Of a DNA stretch of 64,000 nucleotides, positions 54,958 to 64,000 are shown piece after piece. The notes below the pieces were generated by a model that was not told where the DNA came from, searched no databases, and worked only from the letters and a program-made list of their open reading frames with translations. How positions within the stretch are numbered: position 1 is the stretch's first letter; each line of letters begins with the position of its first letter. Source of the stretch: Macrothele yani (taxonomy: Eukaryota; Arthropoda; Arachnida; Araneae; Macrothelidae); contig CM077034.1 in the NCBI GenBank assembly GCA_039090855.1, positions 224,953,331-225,017,330 on the forward strand, read 5' to 3'. The position numbers and the translations under genes were made by a program.

Positions 54958-55704
54958 AGGCACAGCGCTCACTGCACGAACCTATACGTGCAAGACTCAT
55001 TTCAAAGTTCCATGTTCTGGATCTCGTGTGCGCTGTGCCTTGTATTTTAGTTCATCCTCCGCCATTTTGACCAAATATGATGATATTTTCCTTCACTGCT
55101 ATTTTTGATGTCTTCGAAAAGGAAACATTTCAGTTACACTGCCGAATTTAAACTTAAAGTGGGAGCACAGCTGAGGATATGATCGTGTTACTACGCGCTA
55201 GTTCTCAAAAGGTCAGAAGACTAGGGCGCAGTGACACGCGAAAGCCGTGATCTAAAACGTAAACAAACTCATCGGTAAACTCTGCAGGAAAATTCACGGA
55301 AGTCTAGCCCCCCCCCCCCCCCCGCTTTTTTTAACCAGTGTGTAAGCCGACTTCCCTACTTTAAAAGCAGGATTTCTTCCAAAAACTTGCGACTTACACG
55401 CGAGTATATACGGTATTTCTATGAACAGTTCTGTATCAGCGTTTCATCATTGGTAATGTGTAATGCAATTGGAGCAGCTGCATCAGCGTGATTAAATTTT
55501 GTGCTCTATGGATGCCACGACACTAGGCTTCTTTTGTGCCTGAAGATAAAAATATAAAAAAAGTTTCCTATAAAAATTAATTTGCTTATTTAATAAGATC
55601 ATTTTTTTTTTTTATTTCTTTGGACTTCGGGGTTTTTATGTGACCGACTTTTCTGTCGAAAATTACGTTTTTGGATCAGCATTTGTGATATGTGGATAAC
55701 ACAG

Positions 55705-55738
<34 letters not shown>

Positions 55739-55880
55739 CTGAATGTCACAATCTGCGAATTATACGCCGGTGCAGATTATACGAAGGTAAAAAAAAAAAC
55801 TGTGCGAATTCCAGGGTCTGGGGATAAACGACAAAAATTACGGTAATTCAAGAATTTGCCATCCCCAGACAAAAAGAGTG
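54958..55880. other. Mostly unassigned; possible pogo/Tigger-like scraps
   Basis: Contains a C-run (about 55308-55323) and a T-run (about 55709-55739). AAAACTTGCGACTTACACGC with GAGTATATACGGTA (about 55382-55413) and GAATTATACGCCGGTGCAG (about 55758) resemble ends of pogo/Tigger-type DNA elements, but no transposase supports this. Confidence 0.35.
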
Positions 55881-57046
55881 AGTACCGGTTTTAATTTTTT
55901 ATTATCATTTTGCCAAGGAGAGATAAGCTGAGGGTAGAACAATTTTTTGGACAGAAGTGCACTTGACTTTGATATATATCACTCAAAGACCGCTGAAGAG
56001 AGCAAAACAACTGGAAGTCTGACGGCGCAAGGTCAGGCGAGTATACTGGGTGTGGCAACACATCCCACCCAAGCTCCAATAATTTTTGGCGGGTGATCAA
56101 ACTTGTGTGTGGTCGCGCGATGTCCTGACGGAACACAACACCTTTACGATGAACGAGCTCTGGACGTTTCTGGATGATGGATTTGTTCAAACTGTCCAAC
56201 TGCCGACAGTACACATTCGAATTGATTGTTTGGTTCCGTGGTAGGAGCTTGAAACACACGACACCTTTAAAATCCCACCACACTGGGACCAGAACCATCC
56301 GCTGATGAATGTCTGCTATCGACGTCATTTGAGGTGAAGCAGCACGTCGGGACCAAGGCCGTTTGCGCAGCACATTGTTGTACACACTACACAATCCACT
56401 TTTCGGCACCAGTTATCAGTCACTTCAAAAAAGGATCATTTTCCTCACGTTTAATGAGCATATTGCAGATGTTTATACGAGCCGTCAATTGAGCTTCTTT
56501 GAGTTCATCAGGAACCCACACATCGAGCTTGCTTGCGTATCCCAACTTCTTCGGGTGGTCGTGAACCCTTGAACGATGGATGTGCAATGTATCTGCAATC
56601 TCTCGTGTCGTGTAATGTGGGTTTGACTGGATCAATGCCTTGATTTGGTTGTCATCAACCTCGGTTGGCCTCCCGTACTGAGGAGCATCGTTCAGGTCAA
56701 ATTCCCCAGCACAGAATTTTGCGAACCACCGCTGGCACCGACGTTCTTATAGAGCATTATCACCGTACACTTTACGCAACTTTTCACAAGCTTGACGTGC
56801 GTTCTTCCCTTTACGGATGTAAAACAGTAAAATAAGGCGAAAATGCAGTTTGGTCTTTCGTCTTCAACTTTATGTCAAATCTCCGCAAATCAACCAAATC
56901 GCTCACTATTCCTTTTAGACTACAGCTAGAACTCGCACCTGTCAAATGCCATAGCGATAACATAGCTGCATGACTCTAGTACTTCCAAACCCGCCCAACC
57001 GCCATCGGGTGCCAAAATACATCATGACTTTTCCGACAACCCAATA
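55880..57046 (-). mobile_element. mariner D, one end missing
   Basis: The right end, read on the minus strand, is TATTGGGTTGTCGGAAAAGT with TA at 57045-57046. The expected partner near 55880 is not seen, so the 3' end is lost or decayed. Confidence 0.72.
55891..56940 (-). pseudogene. mariner transposase (D34D), broken
   Basis: The minus-strand piece 56635-56420 holds the second helix-turn-helix (TTREIADTLHIHRSRVHDHP, LGYASKLDVWVPDELKEAQL). Piece 56409-55891 holds SIADIHQRMVLVPVWWDFKG, VVFRQDIARPHTSLITRQKL (second Asp) and LPHPVYSPDLAPSDFQLFCS (third Asp, mariner spacing). The N-terminal part extends towards 56940 in degraded frames (GRPTEVDDNQ). The region with the first Asp falls at the frame break near 56410. 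Confidence 0.83.
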
Positions 57047-57130
57047 GAAAAAGGTTGCTAATGCATGTGAATTTTTGTACCTTTGAAATCTCCTCATTCT
57101 CTTCTTACTTAAAAACAGATTGGGAAAGGG

Positions 57131-57400
57131 GAATGCTCTGTTACTGAGCTATATGACCAATCTATCGGAACCTTATTCTTGAAACATTCTTTGTTCTGTG
57201 AGTAGCGCTTTCAAATTAGCTGTTTTAAAAAGAAATACTGGAGATAATCCCATTGAAATGATACTTTATTTTCTGCATATACTGTAATGTCTAATTTTTT
57301 TTTTTTTTTTGTCTTTTACGTTTTAATGGACCAGTGTTTTGCAAATTATAGTGGTTTGCTGGGCTGATAGAAGATTTATTTCTAATTCTAGCATTGCATT
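57131..57400 (+). repeat. Leader repeat in front of the 242-bp array
   Basis: Copy of the 47470-47720 leader: TTTGTTCTGTGAGTAGCGCT, TTGAAATGATACTTTATTTT, TGGACCAGTGTTTTGCAAAT and AGATTTATTTCTAATTCTAG. A T-run interrupts it at about 57296-57310. Confidence 0.72.
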
Positions 57401-59910
57401 AGATGTAGCAGCTGCATCATCTTAAAACACTGCCATAACAGTTTGTTTTTGTTCAGCATATATGCGGCTACACAGATATTCAAAAATAATTCTTTTGCCT
57501 GCAGATGACATACTTTATGCAAGGTAATACCATAGCAAAGATACATATACTATGACAAACATACATTATACCATGGCAAAGGTTGCTTTAGTAACCTTGA
57601 CCCTTTGGTCTCTCCAGGCTGATCTGTCAGCAGATTAAGTTTCTCTCAAAGCCCACCTTCACTTCCATTCATTTTCCAAGCAGCTGCATCTTCTTAAAAA
57701 ATATTGCCATAACAGGCCTGGTTGTTTCTTTTTGTTCAGCATATATGTGAATAAACAGAGATTCAAAGATAATTCTTTTACCTGTATATGACATTGTACT
57801 TTTTGCAAGGTATACTATGGCAAAGGTTGCTTTAGTAACCTTGACCCTTTGGTCTCTCCAGGCTGATCTGTCAGCAGATTAAGTTTCTCTCAAAGCCCAC
57901 CTTCACTTCCATTCATTTTCCAAGCAGCTGCATCTTCTTAAAACATATTGCCATAACATGCCAGGTTGTTTCTTTTTGTTCAGCATATATGTGACTAAAC
58001 AGAGATTCAAAGATAATTCTTTTACCTGTATATGACATTGTACTTTTTGCAAGGTATACCATGGCAAGGGTGCATTATACTGTATTATGGAAACGAATGC
58101 TTTAGTAACCTTGACCCTTTGGTTGCTCCAGGCTGATCCGTCAGCAGATTAAGTTTCTCTCAAAGCCCACCTTCACTTCCATTCATTTTCCAAGCAGCTG
58201 CATCTTCTTAAAAAATATTGCCATAACAATAACAGGCCTGGTTGTTTCTTTTTGTTCAGCATATATGTGACTAAACAGAGATTCAAAGATAATTCTTTTA
58301 CCTGTATATGACATTGTACTTTTTGCAAGGTATACCATGGCAAGGGTGCATTATACTGTATTATGGAAACGAATGCTTTAGTAACCTTGACCCTTTGGTT
58401 GCTCCAGGCTGATCTGTCAGCAGATTAAGTTTCTCTCAAAGCCCACCTTCACTTCCATTCATTTTCCAAGCAGCTGCATCTTCTTAAAAAATATTGCCAT
58501 AACAGGCCTGGTTGTTTCTTTTTGTTCAGCATATATGTGACTAAACAGAGATTCAAAGATAATTCTTTTACCTGTATATGACATTGTACTTTTTGCAAGG
58601 TATACTATGGCAAAGGTTGCTTTAGTAACCTTGACCCTTTGGTCTCTCCAGGCTGATCTGTCAGCAGATTAAGTTTCTCTCAAAGCCCACCTTCACTTCC
58701 ATTCATTTTCCAAGCAGCTGCATCTTCTTAAAAAATATTGCCATAACAGGCCTGGTTGTTTCTTTTTGTTCAGCATATATGTGACTAAACAGAGATTCAA
58801 AGATAATTCTTTTACCTGTATATGACATTGTACTTTTTGCAAGGTATACTATGGCAAAGGTTGCTTTAGTAACCTTGACCCTTTGGTCTCTCCAGGCTGA
58901 TCTGTCAGCAGATTAAGTTTCTCTCAAAGCCCACCTTCACTTCCATTCATTTTCCAAGCAGCTGCATCTTCTTAAAAAATATTGCCATAACAGGCCTGGT
59001 TGTTTCTTTTTGTTCAGCATATATGTGAATAAACAGAGATTCAAAGATAATTCTTTTACCTGTATATGACATTGTACTTTTTGCAAGGTATACTATGGCA
59101 AAGGTTGCTTTAGTAACCTTGACCCTTTGGTCTCTCCAGGCTGATCTGTCAGCAGATTAAGTTTCTCTCAAAGCCCACCTTCACTTCCATTCATTTTCCA
59201 AGCAGCTGCATCTTCTTAAAAAATATTGCCATAACAGGCCTGGTTGTTTCTTTTTGTTCAGCATATATGTGAATAAACAGAGATTCAAAGATAATTCTTT
59301 TACCTGTATATGACATTGTACTTTTTGCAAGGTATACCATGGCAATGATGAAATATACCATCGCAAAGGTACATTATACTGTATTATGGCAAAGGTTGCT
59401 TTAGTAACCTTGACCCTTTGGTCTCTCCAGGCTGATCTGTCAGCAGATTAAGTTTCTCTCAAAGCCCACCTTCACTTCCATTCATTTTCCAAGCAGTTGC
59501 ATCTTCTTAAAACATATTGCCATAACATGCCTGGTTGTTTCTTTTTGTTCAGCATATATGTGACTAAACAGAGATTCAAAGATAATTCTTTTACCTGTAG
59601 ATGACATTATACTTTTTGCAAGGTATACTATGGCAAGGGTGCATTATACTGTATTATGGAAACGAATGCTTTAGTAACCTTGACCCTTTGGTTGCTCCAG
59701 GCTGATCTGTCAGCAGATTAAGTTTCTCTCAAAGCCCACCTTCACTTCCATTCATTTTCCAAGCAGCTGCATCTTCTTAAAAAATATTGCCATAACAGGC
59801 CTGGTTGTTTCTTTTTGTTCAGCATATATGTGACTAAACAGAGATTCAAAGATAATTCTTTTACCTGTAGATGACATTATACTTTTTGCAAGGTATACCA
59901 TGGCAAAGGT
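57400..59910. repeat. ~242/275-bp tandem array, about 10 units
   Basis: CAGGCTGATCTGTCAGCAGA (one copy CCGTCAG) occurs at about 57617, 57858, 58128, 58407, 58653, 58896, 59138, 59428 and 59698. Short units are about 242 bp. Longer ones (270-290 bp) carry an extra GCATTATACTGTATTATGG segment. Other shared words are GTTCAGCATATATGTGACTA, AGTAACCTTGACCCTTTGG and TTCATTTTCCAAGCAGCTGC. The first unit is diverged. Confidence 0.93.
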
Positions 59911-59949
59911 ATATCAGCGATAGGATAAGGTACCTTTAGGAACAATTTT

Positions 59950-60511
59950 TAGAGTCTGAGACTACTTTACGAAAAGCTTCTTCAGTGTTCGACACCTTTG
60001 TCTGGGCAGAAGAAAACCTGAAAGATTTTGGGAACAGTGAAATTGAAGTTCTTGCCAAGCACTTTCAAAGACATCTTTCCTTCCATAATAAAACCTCATG
60101 TAAAACTAAAATGAAGTCTCTAATGAGTGAGTGGTAGTAATTTTAAGTTTTAGGGCAAGGTTTGCAGATTTACTCCAAAAAACATTCTCTAACCAAGAGA
60201 GATTTCCAGTTCTTGGCCACCTACTAGAAATTGTTGCAGTTCTACCAACATGTACTGCATTATGTGAACTTGGTTTCAGTCACATGAATTTGATAAAAAC
60301 AAACAACAGAACATCCATGGAAGCATCAACTTTGAATGATCTCATGATGATTCACTTGAATGGCCCTCCACTTAAAGACTATAAACCACAGAAAGCTATT
60401 GATAGGTGGTTCTTTGAATCCAAAAAATCTAGACACACACAAGGACATATGCCAGTAGTTAAGAAGCAAAAATTAGGAAACGCAGAATTTGAAGAACTAC
60501 ATCAGAAATAG
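59950..60511 (+). pseudogene. hAT transposase C-terminal (dimerisation) fragment
   Basis: The plus strand first reads SSVFDTFVWAEENLKDFGNS and EIEVLAKHFQRHLS, then stops (MSEW*) at about 60136. After a shift, 60131-60511 gives ERFPVLGHLLEIVAVLPTCT, ALCELGFSHMNLIKTNNRTS and LNDLMMIHLNGPPLKDYKP. This is the hAT dimerisation motif (LP-T-A--ERGFS-MN-IKT--R...L--LM-I), with C-E-G-FS retained. It belongs to the ZNF862/KIAA1586-like hAT type. The catalytic core is missing. It directly follows the 242-bp array, so the array may lie inside this element. Confidence 0.8.
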
Positions 60512-61040
60512 AATGTTAAAAGAACTTTTTTTTTCCCTAGTGGGATGTCCTTTATAAGGCATACTACTACTGCACAAACATCTGAGAATGTGTTAATGCA
60601 ATTTTTGTTTACAATTTCTTGAACCTTGTGTATGCGACATAAATTCCTATTGACATTTTTTTCAAAATCCCTATTAACTGTGAACATTTGAAGTTACCAA
60701 ATGCAACATCTGAATTCACTGTCCATATTACTATATTAGCAATTACTCTTTCTCAATCAATACAATAAAAACTTATGCTTTTTCGAAAATGCACAGTTAA
60801 CAAAATATGCCCCACAAAATTCAAGAGATGGACCAGACCACCACCGTCTTTCTCGCAGAATTGTATTCAGTCCTGATCAGTATGCAGTACTTTTTTAGTT
60901 AATGTGAGAACATGAAAACTGTAACTTTGGACACAAACATTTCAACTTTAGTGTATATTGTTGTACAATTTCTTATTAACATTTATTCAGCATGTTGGAA
61001 ACATTCTATGATCACTTACTGAAACAGTACAGTCTACAAT
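60512..61040. other. No recognisable feature
   Basis: AT-rich spacer without a supported gene. Confidence 0.35.
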
Positions 61041-61045
61041 AAATA

Positions 61046-61243
61046 CATCGCTCTTTCCACGTTCCAGAAGCACACAGCAACCGAAAAATTGTTTTTCAGC
61101 CGCCGCTGTGGAATCGAACCAACAGAACTCTCGGTATCGCGCCGAGTGCGTTACCTTTACGCCACAGGGTTCGATTCCACAGGGGCGGCTGAAAAACAAT
61201 TTTTCGGTTGCTGTGTGCTTCTGGAACGTGGAAAGAGCGATGT
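61046..61243. repeat. Palindrome of two opposed tRNA-like SINE D units
   Basis: 61046-61120 (ACATCGCTCTTTCCACGTTC ... CCGCTGTGGAATCGAACC) is inverted at 61167-61243 (GGGTTCGATTCCACAGG ... GAACGTGGAAAGAGCGATGT). The 46-bp centre is the rest of a minus-strand tRNA-like domain (CTCGGTATCGCGCCGAG anticodon arm). The right-hand unit has only the B-box half. Confidence 0.85.
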
Positions 61244-62256
61244 ATTTATTTATTAACTGTCGCCACGTATTTGGAATATTTTCACCTTGGATCTCGCCCT
61301 TTGGATTTAACTGCTATAATATATATAGCTAGTGCCGTTAATGCCCACCAGATGGAGACGTCTCAGTAGCTGAGCCCATCTTACAGATTTATGATGTCAG
61401 TAGCTGACTTTAAAAATTCACATAGCACCGTGGATTGTTGGCCCCCGTGGCGTAAAGGTAACGCACTCGGCGCAATACCGAGAGTTCTGTTGGTTCGATT
61501 CCACAGCGGCGGCTGAAATTTTTTTTTTCGGTTGCTGTGTGTTTCTGGAACGTGGAAAGAGCGATGTATTTATTTATTAACTGTCGCCACGTATTTGGAA
61601 TATTTTCACCTTGGATCTCGCCCTTTGGATTTAACTGCTATAATATATATAGCTAGTGCCGTTAATGCCCACCAGATGGAGACGTCTCAGTAGCTGAGCC
61701 CATCTTACGGATTTATGATGTCAGTAGCTGACTTTAAAAATACACATAGCACCGTGGATTGTTGGCCCCCGTGGCGTAAAGGTAACGCACTCGGCGCGAT
61801 ACCGAGAGTTCTGTTGGTTCGATTCCACAGCGGCGGCTGAAAAACAATTTTTCGGTTGCTGTGTGTTTCTGGAACGTGGAAAGAGCGATGTATTTATTTA
61901 TTAACTGTCGCCACGTATTTGGAATATTTTCACCTTGGATCTCGCCCTTTGGATTTAACTGCTATAATATATATAGCTAGTGCCGTTAATGCCCACCAGA
62001 TGGAGACGTCTCAGTAGCTGAGCCCATCTTACGGAATTATGATGTCAGTAGCTGACTTTAAAAATACACATAGCACCGTGGATTGTTGGCCCCCGTGGCG
62101 TAAAGGTAACGCACTCGGCGCGATACCGAGAGAGTTCTGTTGGTTCGATTCCACAGCGGCGGCTGAAAAACAATTTTTCGGTTGCTGTGTGCTTCTGGAA
62201 CGTGGAAAGAGCGATGTATTTATTTATTAACTGTCGCCACGTATTTGGAGTATTTT
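61167..62256 (+). repeat. SINE D, 324-bp tandem array, ~3.3 units
   Basis: GCCCCCGTGGCGTAAAGGTA starts tRNA-like domains at 61441, 61765 and 62089, exactly 324 bp apart. Each has an A-box-like TGGCGTAAAGG, anticodon arm CTCGG-CGCGATA-CCGAG, B-box GGTTCGATTCC and acceptor GCCCCCG/CGGCGGC (one mismatch). The body contains GGTTGCTGTGTG(C/T)TTCTGGA, GTCGCCACGTATTTGGAATA, CTCGCCCTTTGGATTTAACT and ACCAGATGGAGACGTCTCAG. It ends mid-unit at about 62256. Confidence 0.9.
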
Positions 62257-64000
62257 CAATACAGTCTACTTTATATAATTTCTGATTTCCACATAAATAA
62301 ACATATATAATTTATGTAAAAGCATATGTAGTAATTTATACTTGTAACTAGGGGTCCACAAATATGTTTGCCACTAGAAACTATGGTTTCAGTAATTTTA
62401 TTAGTACATCTTTCCTGCCATGCGATGAGCTACAGGTAAAGAAAATCTGTGCTATTGATCTACAATGAATCCTCAGCCTGTGAAAAAATAACTTCAGGTT
62501 TATGCAATTTTTCTTTCCATCAGATTTTTTTCAATAATGCTTTCGGGAATCTAAGGAAAATGATGCAGGTGTTTCATATCTGCACCCGAGACCTGTTCCT
62601 TTTGCCTTTTACAAAAGGGACTGAAAATAAATAAATTCTGTAGACTGATTTTTGTAAAACTTTTTGGATACGTTTATAACATTAAAAAAAAAAAAAAATG
62701 TCCAGTCAATGAAAGTTACGCCTAGTCCCACACTATTTATGCTGGAAGAATTGCACGATCAGCGATTCTCTTCGGGGCGGGGGACCTCATAAATATGTTC
62801 TGTACTTGAAAAAATGGGGCTGGCTACCAGGTTTTTTTCAATTTGTGGAGGCCTGCCCATCACAATTTCTGAATATATCATTCCACTTATTTTACACCCA
62901 TGGCTGATGCTTTACTCTGTAGTGATATCATAGCCAAGGCACCATAGCTGTCCACACACTCCCTTGGGTTGAATGCAAATTCTGCGCTAGTTGATCAGCT
63001 TGGTGTTTTTATTACAACTACGCAGAAATCTCCCGAGATATTTTGTACTATAATACCACACAACTGATTGCACATTCCCACATTATGGTCATTTTCAAGA
63101 TCTGCACAAAAACATAACAAAATTTCCGACACTAAATTGTACCTTTCCTACTACATTATTCTTTTTTTATTTTTGAATGTATAAAAAATCTATATCTTTT
63201 ACATACTAGTTTACTTTAGAGGCTTCATATAATTTACCCGAGTTTCTTCAAAAAAAAAAAAAAAAAAAAACCTAGCAGACATTCTGGTGCTTCTCTAGTA
63301 AGCCTAAAAGAAAAGATATTTTAAATTTTATTAGTTTTACAGCATTTTGGAAAGGTCAGTAAACTTCACATAGCAACACAAATGAATGAAGTGGCAAAAA
63401 AGGAGTCTCAAAAAAACAAAAAATCCTTCTCCAAACATGCTACCTAATTCCCTTTATACTTATAATGTGACCATTTTTTCTGGACCAAAAAGTGGGGCAG
63501 GTACGACGCGGTTAGTCAAGCTCACATGACCAGCGATTAACCACGAGTTATTAATATTCATCAAAACCCAGGGTCTCAAAATGATTTTCTAAAGTGAATG
63601 TTAACCATATTTAATGAGATTATTTTTTTAATTACCAAATTTTCCATATTTAGATTCAATAAAAATGTTCTTAAAAATGTGGCAGTTTTCATTAAATTAT
63701 TTTGAGGCTTTATATAATGTAAGTGATAACTTAATTTTCTAAATTAGCAAGAGATTAACCTATCTGAATCCAGCAACGCACATCAACTGCAATTACCTCT
63801 CATCAGCCAGTGTGCATTGGGATGGGATTTTTAAATTGACTGAGGTAGACACCCATTTTTTAAACAGAAATTTGATTCAGCTTAAAAGCATCTATAGCAG
63901 AAGCCGCAGCTGTTTTTAAATTTATGTGCATACAATTATAATAATTACAAGGTTGCTTACCTTTTTCACTGCATGTTTTATTCTTTTTATTGTCATGCTT
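62257..64000. other. No recognisable feature
   Basis: AT-rich, with A-runs at about 62683 and 63250-63270. Short frames only, none assigned. Confidence 0.35.

Overview
The window is animal nuclear DNA, most likely from an arthropod with a large repeat-rich genome. It is AT-rich and has no operon-like gene packing. It contains mariner, Tc1, hAT, MULE, RTE and Penelope-like relics, several tRNA-derived SINEs, and long tandem arrays. A chelicerate or crustacean is my inference; the sequence does not settle the species. Almost every long open frame belongs to a transposon, and most are broken.

The only convincing host gene is on the minus strand. Exon 1 (50938-50839) and exon 2 (40776-40581) join in phase to encode a LEM domain, the BAF-binding fold of inner-nuclear-membrane and chromatin proteins. 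Its 10-kb intron is filled with nested elements. A mariner (40847-45286) holds a second mariner and an hAT-like insert, and that insert holds a Tc1. The intron also carries a degenerate minisatellite, two SINEs, a 97-bp array and a 1.07-kb foldback. Later exons were not found.

Layout. 0.3-1.6 kb: Tc1/mariner relic. 1.9-6.8 kb: AACGTT-rich DNA around a transposon with about 0.68-kb inverted ends and an unclassified transposase relic. 6.9-12.9 kb: a mariner whose end was hit by an RTE LINE, then a second, opposed RTE LINE, each with target-site duplications. 13.3-14.6 kb: a SINE whose body is repeated nine times. 15.8-16.5 kb: tRNA-Thr-like SINE array and a Penelope scrap. 16.8-18.6 kb: 13-unit array carrying DR1 nuclear-receptor half-site pairs. 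18.8-30.9 kb: a MULE transposase gene split by a 9-kb CAGGG-ended element, which contains another CAGGG-ended element carrying 17 copies of a 259-bp satellite. 31.4-33.9 kb: Penelope-like ends, including a 1.36-kb palindrome with hammerhead-like motifs. 34.5-39.1 kb: a third CAGGG-ended element carrying a 300-bp array and a five-body SINE. 52-55 kb: a third RTE copy interrupted by a 1.9-kb insertion with an RNase H-bearing LINE fragment. 55.9-57.0 kb: mariner. 57.1-60.5 kb: 242-bp array followed by an hAT transposase C-terminus. 61.0-62.3 kb: tRNA-like SINE palindrome and array. The last 1.7 kb shows nothing recognisable.

The recurring theme is DNA elements and SINEs that carry or seed tandem arrays. 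Three CAGGG-ended elements, two arrays behind one shared leader, and two multi-body SINEs make this the most unusual property of the window.
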